Source: Phorcus lineatus (lineage: Eukaryota > Mollusca > Gastropoda > Trochida > Trochidae). From it: DNA of 64,000 bases. This document shows, in pieces, positions 25,441 through 37,541 of this stretch (positions are counted from its first letter, which is position 1; each line of letters starts with the position of its first letter). Under the pieces are notes generated by a model, which saw only the letters and a list, made by a program, of their open reading frames with translations, was not told where the DNA came from and did not search any database. A program made the translations under genes and the position numbers. Location of the stretch: positions 28,630,254 through 28,694,253 of the forward strand of contig OV121086.1 of the NCBI GenBank assembly GCA_921293015.1, in the 5' to 3' direction.

Positions 25441-26746
25441 CATTTGACAATTTGATAAATAACAGCAACACTCTCTGTAAAAACACAATGAGAAGTGAAG
25501 TCATTCATTGGTGCTATGATTATGAAAAGCCTTTCTATATCATTACAAGACATTGCTGATGAGTCTTTTCATAAATCCTTTTTAAATGTGATGAAACTCT
25601 TTACATGCCTATGGTTTATTTACATAATGTTTTAAAACTAGTAAAAGTGCAGTGCTTTTTTCATGTCATTCTCCTAAAAACTGGGATAGGACAGTCTCTT
25701 TTAATATTCCACTCATGGAGGGCTATGAATGTACGATGGAATAAGAAATGGTACTAATGTTAAATACAGAAAGGATATAAGCTTGTTCTATCTATATATT
25801 CTAGATAAATTCAAAATCTGAAACTTTGGGAATCAACTTGTTCTAAATGGTCAAAAGAAATCAGCATCTAAATGCTTATAAATTCAGTATATTGACAATA
25901 AACAGGTTTAAGTTGTGATTTGTGTTCGAAAACCGGACAATGGCTCCTAATTTTTGAAACTTATTTACAGAAGACACAAAACTAAGTTTGATTGGTAGTT
26001 TTTTGTAGGTCGTTTAACTAACACATATGTATTTTGACAACCTGACATGACATGGCCGTTTTTCATAAATCTTTGAAAACAAGAAAATATCATAATTTTA
26101 GCATTTCATCGGTAAAGGTGAAACGTTAGAGAGGCGATTTCAAATTAATTTAGGAATATGGTATTTTTGGCTCTTATTTCAGCCACAGAAAAGATCATCA
26201 AACATAATCTGTGTCACTTTAAACTCTTTATCAATGTCTTAATTGAGAATAATTTGCCAGTGACTATAACAAGGTAAGGGAAAGTAAGACAAAAAGCGAG
26301 CTTCAGTTCAAGTCTGCTTTCATTCTTTTCAGCATTTAGGCGACTAAACATATTTTTTTAAAAGTCACGTAAGCAAAATATTATCAATTGTTCTATTTTG
26401 CGGAGATGAACTGACTTCCTAAAAAGTTTCATCGGATTACTTTTACGATGAAATAAAGGAGGAATTTGTTTTTGCAAACCAGACGCTGCATGCACTTACC
26501 ATTACCGAAACGCAATTTCAGAAACTTATCCAAAGAAAGACAGAAGCATATCGTGTATTTCATAGTGATTTATTGATAGTTTTCATGTTTATTTGAAATA
26601 TTGTTAGCCTCCAGCACATATTTAAGGCAGTTTTGAGATTTTCATCTGAGACTTTCTATTGTTATAGTTTGCCATTAAAAGAATATTAAGATATTTTGAA
26701 TAGATTTCAACAAATATATAATTTTGTCACGTATCAAAGTCAACGT
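25441..26746. other. Intergenic, nothing recognised
   Basis: AT-rich sequence with no open frame of note, no RNA gene signature and no clear repeat structure visible by eye. Confidence 0.6.
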
Positions 26747-27188
26747 TCTCTCCCAGCAGAGGTAACTCCGTCTTTCATTCCTATACAAAATTTTTCTTAA
26801 TACGAACATTTCTCGATCTTCCGACACTTTCCCCTAGCGGGACATAATTACAACTTAAACTACCTGGCAATAGTTCAGCCAATGAAAACACCAAAATGCA
26901 TGTACAACACATCCGTTGTCACGCAGGCCTATGCAATGACGCAGTCGCTAAATGAGGCGTATGCAATCTGTAAAGAAGACCCAAAGGAGCATATTCGAAT
27001 AAAGTTTTTCTTTTGGAAAGCTTGCGGAAATAACTTAGGCGTTTTGAATAATAACTTTTGGAACGGCATCGCTGATTGCACAACTAACTTTGATTGCATC
27101 CAATCAGCGTTCTACATTTCTAGACCGAGAAACGTTCGTATTAAGACAGAGGTTGTATTGGAATTGGACCTACCTCTGTTGGGAGAGA
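26747..27188. mobile_element. 442-bp TIR element, full-length copy
   Basis: The left end TCTCTCCCAGCAGAGGTA (26747-26764) is the inverse of the right end TACCTCTGTTGGGAGAGA (27171-27188), with one mismatch in 18. A second, shorter copy at about 62617-62807 shares the interior (GCTGATTGCA then TTTGATT, and GAGAAACG then TTCGTATT) and the right end. The 110-residue open frame at 26882-27214 lies almost entirely inside the element and is not supported as a gene because it is not kept in the second copy. No target duplication is evident, so the superfamily is unassigned. Confidence 0.75.
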
Positions 27189-27984
27189 TTACAAAGCCAA
27201 ATAAGAAGTCATGAAAATAAAAGTGCCCTTTTAAGTGTTTTTCGATCCAGAAGAATCTGCTCTTATATAATTGTGTATTCATTAATTTTGCCTACAAGGT
27301 TTTAGACTTGAATAAAATGAATGAGTGCAACATGTCAGCTGGAATGAAAAGACTTAATCATCCCCTTTTTTCGTGAAACACTGAATGTATTCTAATTGCA
27401 TTCTAATGCATGTTCGAAGTCAGGAGATTTTTAAAACAATAATGTGTATTTTGCTTAGCATTTATATCACGCAATAAGCTTTTATGGCAAGTATTGATGC
27501 ACTTTGACAGGGCGGGTACACCCAGTTACCACCCTCATAAACGATACTTTCACGCACCTGCACACCGTGTACATATTGCCGTGCCTCAGTCGATACCCTG
27601 TTTTGCACTGCTTTGATCAAGCTACCAATGTTTTCAAAGTGCGCTTCATGCTTTACTTTCAAGTGAAGGTGGCATGGTTCTCACTGACACAAAAGATCTT
27701 CCTTTCGTAGCATGATGGATAAAACGCTATCTAACAAAATTGATGGTCTGTTCGAATCACACGGTATTGAAAAAGTTAAAATTAAGATTTTTCATGCTAC
27801 TATTTAGTTAAACCAAGGCCAAGATCTGTATTATCAAAACTTCAAAACCTGTCGCTTCCCTTGGCGATAATGAATAACATAGTCATGGAATCAGTATCAT
27901 TGATTTTCCGACAAACCTTTTACATATCAATTCTGATTGCAAAATTCTAAAAAGGTATTTCATTTGTATTCTTTACATCAAATA

Positions 27985-28102
27985 CACAGGGACTTGTATC
28001 GCCGAAAATAAGAATACCATTATATAATTAAAATAACATTATTATTATTACTTATGTTATGATATAATAATATTCTTACTTTCGGCGATACAAGTCCTTG
28101 TG
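27985..28102. mobile_element. hAT-like MITE with 8-bp target duplication
   Basis: 118 bp. The left end CACAGGGACTTGTATCGCC and the inverse of the right end CACAAGGACTTGTATCGCC differ at one base, and pairing extends about 32 bp with few mismatches. Exact direct repeats ATCAAATA flank it at 27977-27984 and 28103-28110. An 8-bp duplication with ends beginning CA points to the hAT superfamily. There is no coding capacity. Confidence 0.85.
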
Positions 28103-28929
28103 ATCAAATATGCATGTCAATATCGTCAGGTTTGTGAAAATGGACAATACTTTCGATTTGTGTCCCAGCATCAATGTGTGATAACTTACTCATGAGACAT
28201 CAATATATTATAGAGTCTTGTGTACATGTACCTTTGGTATAATGTAACCACTTTATCATCAGTTATTCAAGGTAATGTGTCCCTTAAAAACATTTAATTA
28301 ATGAACCCTATTACAACTAAGAGTGTTATTCCATCCTGTCTGCGAACAAAGTAATTTCTTTTACAAAACAGACTATCGATGTCTTTCTTAACTTAAATCA
28401 ATTAGTCTCGATTTCGAAAATGAAAAATAACTTTTTTTACAATTTCAAATTAGCTTAATTGAATACAATGATTAATGACAGGGCCTACTTCGAATAAGTT
28501 TCTTTAACAATGAAGAACTTTCTAGCAATAGTGGGTCCCGGTTTTCAATTATACAAAGAATTATTTTTCATGCCAAGTAGAAGTGTGATTCGTGTCTCAT
28601 GACATTAAATAATCCCTTTTATCGCGATTAGCTAAAAACTACGAAGTACAAAGCATGACGAGGCAAAGTCCTCTCCCTTTCGACTTGTATTGAATTTTTA
28701 AATATCATGCGACACCAAGGTAACCTAATATAATATGAGTTACATTACTTATAACCCCTCTTTTTCTTATAAATGGAACAAAAACATACTTTGTTGCAAA
28801 TTCTTCAAGAAAAATGGTATTCCAATATAAGCGGTGAATGGTGTAGAAAACTAATGATATATTGATTGTAAATTCAAAAAGTCAGTCATCACATGAGTGA
28901 ATAACAGGACGCCATTTCTTTCTCTCATA
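28103..28929. other. Intergenic, nothing recognised
   Basis: AT-rich, with no supported gene, RNA or repeat apart from short homopolymer runs. Confidence 0.55.
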
Positions 28930-29574
28930 TTGTTATATTAATTCATAAAATATAATCTGGAAAAAAATCCGATAAGACGTTCAACAGGTCTCGAGGGAAA
29001 TAATATGTAATGTTTTGTGTTGCATTATAATTCACAACAAAAATTATATTAGAAAAATAATTGTTTTCTATCGTGGACAAATGTGGGCTATTTCGAACGA
29101 ACTATTTGTTACCATTGCAAGTAAGTGCAAAAAATACAGACGTGTGTGTGGTATGATAATTACATTGTCCAAGATAATATCCTGTTGAGAATACTCGGAA
29201 AATCAATCTATTTGGAAGGGTAAACCAGACAAAATCAAAGAAACATCATACAACGACCACGTATATTGGAATTTCTGGCTTACCTGATGTAAAAGAAAAT
29301 AGTTGTTGAAGCTGAGTTAGACTGGGAGATTGATTTATGACGACGCAGTTTGGACACAATTGTTTTCAGAATATATGAGACTTGTATGTTCTTTATAAAT
29401 GTATCAGACAGATTCACTTTACATATCAAATTACATAACATCTATCAACAACTATTATGACAATTTTTATTGTGTACAACATGTATCACGTGTAACTTGG
29501 GCTGCCATTCCTGTATGTTCAAACTCTGTAATGATACAAACTGAATTCCTTTCGGGCTAATAGAGTATTATAAT

Positions 29575-29882
29575 GTATATATATATATATAGGATATCAG
29601 CCATACTGGACCCCATCCAAGCAAACCTCAGCCACAATAGGCTTATGGAAAGATATCAAAGTCCTGGATGTGATAATATCTACTATACGAAAAGATACAA
29701 ATACCTGTACCAATACCTTTTGATGATTTGTACATTTTCATATCTACAGTTGTGTTTCTATATATCGTGTTTGAACCCACCTCCATTTGACCGATTGTAT
29801 ATTATATATATATTTGTATTTGTACTCTTATACCACCATTGGTGGTCTTTGGAGAATAAAGAAGTTGAAGTTGAAGTTGGAA
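29575..29882 (+). mobile_element. Probable non-LTR retrotransposon 3' end
   Basis: The sequence ends in a short hairpin (ACCACCATTGGTGGT), then GGAGAATAAAG and a (TTGAAG)n tail at 29863-29880. A stem-loop followed by a short tandem-repeat tail is typical of some LINE 3' ends (CR1/L2-like). The overlapping 124-residue open frame has no recognisable domain and runs through the tail. Confidence 0.45.
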
Positions 29883-29999
29883 ACCAACCACTCAGACTAC
29901 AACATTTTTGGAATCAATCAAAAGTTATCGGTTTAATCCTTCTATGAATTGAGATCAAGGCTATTACCTACCATCAGCTTATCACCATCAAAATAAAAC

Positions 30000-30285
30000 C
30001 AATCAATAGTAACTCACTCTGTCCATGTGGTTCCGTCTATGGAATTTGTACTTTAACAACAACCAATCACCATATACATCAACCTTATCAGCCTTAACTG
30101 TATCAATACAATTGTCTCTCTGTTCTCCAATCTACTCAGTTGTACCAACATTTTCCTATTTATGTATAAATTCTCCCTCAAATCATGTCCAATATCACTT
30201 GCTTGAGAACGATGTTAATATTTACACCGAAACGTCGCAATCCTGCAATAAAGAAGTTGTAAATCCATAGAACTTGCCTCTCGTA
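30000..30285 (+). mobile_element. Possible Penelope-like or other retroelement 3' end
   Basis: Near 30221 the string ACACCGAAACGTCGCAAT is followed by CTGCAATAAAGAAGTTGTA. A GAAACGTC motif shortly before an AATAAAG-type tail is a hallmark I associate with Penelope-like elements. No reverse transcriptase remains. The 81-residue open frame covering it is not a recognised protein. Confidence 0.35.
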
Positions 30286-31010
30286 GAAGGAAAATAAATC
30301 ATTATTCCAGATTGGATGGGAACTATCCAATTTAAACCATTCTATATGAAGACTTTTATCATACTGGATAGTAAATATCTAGATTCAATAACGAAATTAT
30401 ATTTGTTTGGATTAAGGTAAAAATTATAACCATATAAATGTAATAATTCTTATGAAAAACGTAATCCTTTTCGGTTGCAATAAAAAGGAAAATATAAGCA
30501 AACTTCAAACCCTTACAACAATGAATATTTAGTTATCATCATACCCCTAACTTGTTGCCTTCTTTGAAAGTTCGTAAATATGAACGCTTCAATCAATTAG
30601 GATTGTCTCCATGTTCTTTAAAAACCTACAAGGATGACTTAAAATGTAATGATCTTTTTCTTAGAGCAAGGTATTCATACACACATAATATGTATGAATT
30701 TAATAGGATATAGATGGAAATGATTTAAAACACAAAAACAAGAACAAATTCCAAAACTTTATAATATACACATCTTGCCTTTCAAATACGAATTAGTTTT
30801 GTTGAAACAAGAGAGGGATAACAATTACAGAAGTTAATAAGATGTTCATTACCTTTAAGCTGAATTTCGGATTATATGATGTTGTTAATACCAGTAGTTC
30901 TTGACATTTTTTCTCTAAAAAGGGTTTTATATGTGTAAAATCTATAAAAGATTTTATGTAAGTATATGTAATTAACTAGAGAAACGTTCGATTTATGCAA
31001 GGTTGAATAA

Positions 31011-31330
31011 CGAGGTGGTGAGGTGAGGTTAGTTAGGGTTAAATGCCGCTTTCAACATTATTTCACCTATATCGCGGCTGCTAGTATTATTGCAGGGAGA
31101 AAGCCCACATCACCGTTGTTGCTATTCATTGCGGTGAACCCTGCGACCTGGAACTAGCAAACCATGGGTGGACTTCGCTGAAATTCAATGTAGCTTTGAA
31201 CCCAAATCTTACTGCGTCTAGAACAGTTCTCTACTGACGACAACGTTGCCGAGCCCATGGCGGGATTAGAACCACCGACCTCTTGATCCGAAGCCGAACG
31301 CGCAACTACTGCGTTGATGCAACTGGTTGA
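31011..31330 (-). mobile_element. tRNA-derived SINE, copy 1
   Basis: Read on the minus strand it starts with a tRNA-like head, with a B-box GGTTCTAATCC preceded by CGTTCGGCTTCGGATCAAGA, continues with a conserved body (GAGAACTGTTCTAGACGC, GGGCTTTCTCCCTGCAATAA) and ends in an AGCGGCATTTAACCC then CTCACCTCACCAC tail. It shares head, body and tail with copies 2 and 3. Confidence 0.75.
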
Positions 31331-34300
31331 TGGGTTCAGTGAACGTATCTAGAATTATGGGAATATAAAAACTTCTATTTTAGTTATTTGATATGTCATG
31401 TAATTACAACTATGAAATGAAAATGCTCTTTTTAGAATAAATGCTGATAGTTGGACAATTCTACTTGAAACCTAATAAATATGGGACTGGCTCTATAAAT
31501 GATACATGAACCTTTACTTTTGCTTTTTTAAAATTCTAACCTTTCATCAAATTTAAACTAGTTTTATTTTTTGTCATCCATTTTAAATTTAAAAAAAACC
31601 ATTCCAGTTCCAAATCTACCAATTACCCCAAAAATGGTAAAATCGCAGAGTAAGGCAGTTTTAAGAGAAACAATCTCAAGGTAGACATTTAAAGAAAACT
31701 AAGCTTAAGTTTTCCCACGATACCGAACAAAATTGTGTATCTTACTAATGTTGCCTGTCTGTTGTAAAGGACACAGATGTTTAATGTGGTATGTAAAAGC
31801 ATTTTTTGCGTGGAAAACATGATAAAAGAGCACTGTTGTTTCATGATGATCACTCTGTTCTTACAAATATCATAATCATATGATATTAGTTTTCTCTTTC
31901 TTCTATAAATCAATGCTCATCTTTTGATATTTGGTAACCGTAGCATAACATTGAAAAAGAAACTGTCTCATTCCTCTCTAAATCTGATGACTCTTTTCCA
32001 TAAAATTTATTTCTCTCAAAAAAAAGTATCCTATTATCTTCCAAAATTACCTGTCAAAACTTTCTATTTCAAATTCAAATCATGCTTGTTGCAAGTTAGT
32101 ATGTTGCTTATAATAATGGCTGTTATATGAATGTGTATTAGAAGGGTGTTGTTCATATTCAAATGAACTCTAATCTGCTGCATCAGTATATCAAAATCCA
32201 CAGAGGTCTGTCGATCAGTACCTTCATATCAGGGCAAATGCTTCGTGTTGATGCTGAACCCAGATTACATGATATTTGCGCTACGATTCAGTGGTACATG
32301 TAACTGAACAAACTTTCGGTATGCAGCTGTCAATTTTACACACTAACGACAAATGGATACAGCATGTCAACAAGAAGCTGTATGAAACTGAATGAACTTA
32401 TCCCGAATATTTGGGCCTAATTAATAAGCTTAATGTATAATTAGAATACATTGCAAGGCTCTAACCACTAGTATATGTCACTTTCAAAGTTCAGACAAGA
32501 ATCTGACTTGAGTCTTCAACAAGAAATAATTGAAACTGGACACCCTATTAATTGAATAAATGATCTTGGTGAAGTTAAAGAAAGCAATATATCTCGTCGC
32601 TCTATTCAAAGAAAATGCAACACGATATGAGTGTCTCTTGCCTTGCAGAGACAAAGATATTCTCAAAACATGTTTTTATTCAATGAGTTTTTACTTGATT
32701 AATGATTTTGCTTTCAATTTCAGGTTTCCATTTGTATATTTTTGGCAACTTGATTTGTTTTTGTAGGTGCAGTTATCAATTAAATGATACCAGAATATAA
32801 GGTTCTTGTTGGTTACAAACTTATACCATTTTTATATACTGTACAAAGCAAAGAAAATGATAGACAATTATTCAAATGATAAACAAGAATCAAGAGATGG
32901 TTAATACAGGATCCCTTGAAAAAAATAAAATAAAGCGTCACTGTTGATTTTTGTTCAAAGTAATTATGATAAGATACATGTTTTATAGAATAACCAAATA
33001 TCCTTTATACAAAAAATAATTATCAAACTGATAAACAATACGTTGCCTGGCCATCAAAACCCTTTCCACATTCGCAAAACTTCTTTACCTTTCATGATAA
33101 TTTTGTAATGAATGTACGCTATTCTTTGTCCATTAGTTGGATAAAAAAACCTCGAAAGATAACAACAAACTCAACCTTGATTAATAACTTGTATTTAAAA
33201 AAACAGGTATTCCCATTAAATTTTGATTTAACATATTATAAGTAGATGGAACCGTTATTTTATTCAGCAGGGTCCTTATTTAATTGAAAAACAATTAATC
33301 ATAATATTTCATATACCTTGAAACTAACACATTTTTCAAAACAGTTGGTAACCATATTAGCTCCTTAAACTGGTAGCACTGTGGAATGCAGTGAGAAGGT
33401 GAAAGAACACACCTACAGTTTCCATAAAAACGTTCCATTACGATAACAATTCGACTCAATCAACCTTGGGCGTAATATGGATATGAATAAATCATGAATG
33501 CACTCTCAGCCTCTCACCTGTGTATAATGCCAAGCAAGAACCTTTATGTTAGACCGTGTTGTGACTGTATCAACGCCTTGATTACCACAAGCAGCTGCAG
33601 TCAATGACGATCACTTCACAGTTATGTTCTAAATAATTCTTTAATGGAAACCAATTCAATGATTTAAATGTGTTATACGTATAAGCAGACATAGAGGGTT
33701 ATTTATTGTGTATACTCCTGTTGGAATTTCTTTATTGATGCGGCTGTCAACTCACTGTAAAGAAGTACTATACCTCTTCATTACATCATTATTTCTGAAC
33801 TTCCAGGGAAGTTAACTTTAGAATTGCGATATCAAATATCAATTTGTAAAATATTAAGGTACTAAAGACTAATATACAGGAAACGCAATCCAGAACGAGA
33901 ATTTCTGTAAAAAGGGACACATTAGTCAAATAACAGTGTTTTTTTGCACCAATAGTTATTAATGAATCAAAATAAATAGATTGATATGCATCAAATGAAA
34001 TTGTTCATTGATTTTTTTCAACACTTCTGGAAATAGAATATGAGGTTTTGGGAATGGGCAAAGTGTTTTTGATTGTTAGTTTGTTTTAGTTCATTAGATG
34101 TTGTCCTGTCACAAACCTTTCGGAAAGAGAAAAAGAGTGGGATCGTTTTAGAATTTTAATCTTTCAATATAAAGAAGTAAGTTAGAATTAATAAAAAACG
34201 ACCACTTTTATGTTTGAAAATGGACAGCATATTCGGTGACATTTCTAACAATCACAATTATGTAGTCATTAAAATCCATTTTCAGGTCATTATGAGGTGG

Positions 34301-36114
34301 GTGATTTGTCTAGACAATATATCCCAAATGGATTTCAACTCGGAGGATAAATCTCATTGTCCTACAAGAAATTATTATCGTGGTATTTAGACTAATTGGA
34401 AGTAACCTATTAGGGAAGTGTTAAAGATTTATGAGATTTTTAAAGTAGCCTTTTGGAAATAAATAAAACTCTTCAAAAGAAAGTTTACATTTTAGCAAAA
34501 TACATGACTTCAGCTTGATAAGTACAAAATAAACTCAATAAAAAAAGGTTCTGTATAGAATATCAGTTGATCGCCAAAGGTACAACTGTTACAGTACATT
34601 TAAAAGTTACATTATTAAACATGTTTTTCTATTTCATATTCACGAAACATTGCAGTAACTATAAAATACTGTAAAAAATATATATTTCGCTATTAATGGT
34701 TAATTGAAAAGTCTCTCTGCTTTTTGAACACATATTCCCTTCCCAAAATCGCTCGTTCAGGCTTCTCAAATTCTGAATGTCTTTTCAAACCAAGATTTCG
34801 TTATTAATCTGTCATCACCAAAAAAGTATGAAATGAACTGTTTGAAATGTGCCTTAGATGTAGAACACACTTTAACTATAATATTGTACTCTCGATTCTT
34901 TGTTTTATTTTGATATAAGAATTTATTACAGAGACAAAGGCCTCGAGCCCAAAGATTTTTAAACATGAATCATTATGAATAAATTCATATATTAATGTCA
35001 TTTGTAGATATTGTTACTATGTATGTATTAAAAACTAAAGTATGATTGTTAAGCTTAACTTTGACTCCACGGACTAAATTAAAGGGGTAAAAGGAACAGA
35101 AATTGTTTTTGAGTTTCAAAAAGCAGCTGTTCTTTCAAGATGTCCTGTCGAAAGAAAACAATTAAATTTTTAAAGGTTTTATTGACTTTTTAAAGGTTAT
35201 TTCTTGAATTGTGTATTTGCGAAATGAAGGAAGACTATTTGATCCAAGATGTATTCACATAACCTTATCGAATTAATTGTATTTGACTTTTTTTTCATAT
35301 CCGTCCTTTTGTTGTTTGTTTCAATACAGATTTCACGATAATGTCAGTCAAAATAAAGTATATTCTGAATTTGTATCTTTTTTGTGTGCTCGAAAATGAG
35401 TTTTTCTAAGTGTATTTATTGAAGCTATTTTACTTTAAGCTAAGATCTATTTGTTCAAGAAAGCGTTATTGGGTTTGCTTGAATATTGCTCTTTAAAGTC
35501 GTATATGCATTTTTATGTGATAATTATAACATTAGCTCGACAACGATTATTTGTCTTAATTCTGCGTGGAAGACGAGATAACCTCTTACTGCAAATACTG
35601 GCAAGAAAGTTTATTGGGAAAGTCGAAATGCTGTAGATGGAATGTCTGCCCAATAGTAATGAAAGGCTCAGATACGTCAAAGTTCGTGATAAAAGTTGAC
35701 GTACAAGGAGGTTACAGGCAGGGTTGTCCACAGGCCGGAAGAGACAACATAAAGATAGTACACACTAGTGTCTTGTCGGCTCATATCCAATAAATCAACA
35801 AATATAGATTAAGGTAGACATTTTCTTGTACTTTTATCCATGAGTGTTGATGTTTTTTGTAATGGAGGATACTGGGATAAAAGTCCCCCAAAATCTTTCA
35901 TCATGGCATTCCTGAGTATAATGGCTAATCCCTTACAAAGCCATTACATCTCCAAATCGTCAATGCCAGAGCATTGAGAGCAATGAAAAGCAGTCAGCAA
36001 ATATGATTGTTTTATCTCAATGAAAAACTATGATCAAATTTCGAAGGGTTTTTGTCTGTAAATCATGCAGTTGAACAATTAATGACATGCTTTTCTTGCG
36101 GTGTCATCAATTAT

Positions 36115-36155
36115 TATTATTACTCAAGTTTCAATTATTATTATTATTATTATTC
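36115..36155 (+). repeat. (ATT)n microsatellite
   Basis: Interrupted ATT/TTA triplet runs around a TACTCAAGTTTC interruption. Confidence 0.8.
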
Positions 36156-37401
36156 CAGTGGAGCAAAAAGCCTCACATCCTACCTGATTATGATTAATGT
36201 GATTAAGAAATGGTTTGAAGAATATAGTGTTTACTTAAACCCTTAGTAATCTTGCACTGGAATATTCCTTTGAAGGTATATGAACAGTCGCGTTAAAAAG
36301 GATTTTTATGATCTGAAGGCAAATCAGTTTACCTAAGCCAATAGTCAACAATGGCACAGTTTATACAACGGAATTCTTTAGGGTGTGTAAGCCAAGATTG
36401 CCACCAATGAATCTGGACCTGAAAATGCATGTAAAGACAATTTAACACTTTTTGAAGTTAGGCATGTACATGTATACCTACTTTGGATTTCTATTCATGT
36501 ATGAACCCGTTACCATTAACATGCGATCAAACGTTATATAGCTTAGAAGGTGGAGAAGGTTAAAGATCAATCAATTATTGTACATAGTTACATGTAAGTT
36601 ATCTTGCACGATGGAACAGTTTTTATTCATTATTAGAGCAGATACAAGTTAACGAAAGTTTCCTAATTGAAGTACCTCAGACAAAGCCTAATAATGTCAG
36701 TGTCTTGCGTCATTGACAATCTCAATGAAGTCAGATAGAACCTTTAGCTCATATTTAGATTTTTCTTCCCTACTTTGGAGGTGCTATTTGAGATCAACTG
36801 TGAATAGCGAACGAAAGATTTTACGAAGCTCTGCAGAGTTGCTGATAGTTTAGATTAATCTATTGTTTCTTGGGCTTGCAGTTAATACCATTACGCTCAT
36901 TACGCTCAAGTAAAGTATAACATGTACTTATTATTTGGAACATGAATAACTGGAACTTAAACACCTGTCGGAGATAGATAAAGGAAAATTGATAATATTA
37001 GAAATGAATTTGAACACCCTCCATTACAGTTTAAAAGGATTTTCCCTAACCTAATAGATCTATATTAAACCCTGTTGTCCTTTTAGAATAAAATCCTCAC
37101 TGAGGGTTAACCTTTAAGCCCATTTTTAAATACGCCTTAGCGATTTACTACTCTTTTTGGCAAACTATTTGGTGAAAGGTCTTGATGACAAATTTCCTTA
37201 TTTGCGATCTTTCGTGAGCATCAGTTATAACGCTTTATGAATTCTAACATAACATGCAGTCAACTTTTATCATTCTTTGAGATGACGAAATCAGTCTTTA
37301 GGTTGTTCATCATTTATCTCATAATTCATCATTTATCTATATACATTTATCTTGAATTATTTTTTAAAAAACGACCATTTGGTCACCATCAGATATAAAG
37401 A

Positions 37402-37541
37402 TTATTACCCGAGGAAGTGTGTCATATGACTTTTACGAAACGAGTGTGAATGTTTTTATTACCCGAGCGATAGCGAGGGTTATACACAAATTCGCACGAG
37501 TTTAGTAAAAGTCATATGACACACATCCGATGATAATAAAT
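37402..37541. repeat. 140-bp hairpin element with TTATTACCCGAG motifs
   Basis: The left arm (GTGTGTCATATGACTTTTAC, then GAAACGAGTGTGAAT) pairs with the right arm (ATTCGCACGAGTTTAGTAAA, then AGTCATATGACACAC). The centre is the near-palindrome CCCGAGCGATAGCGAGGG. The outer ends are TTATTACCCG and CGATGATAATAA. A GC-richer segment follows to about 37.70 kb. It is probably a foldback or MITE-type repeat. Confidence 0.65.

Noticed and set aside
26882..27214. 110-residue open frame as a gene
   Set aside because: It lies almost wholly within the 442-bp TIR element, has no recognised domain and is not kept in the copy at 62.6 kb.
29573..29947. 124-residue open frame as a gene
   Set aside because: It begins in a TA microsatellite, runs through a hairpin and (TTGAAG)n tail, and has no domain.
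31230..31330. Functional tRNA gene on the minus strand
   Set aside because: B-box and partial A-box are present, but the sequence continues into a SINE body and recurs in two other copies, so it is a SINE head.
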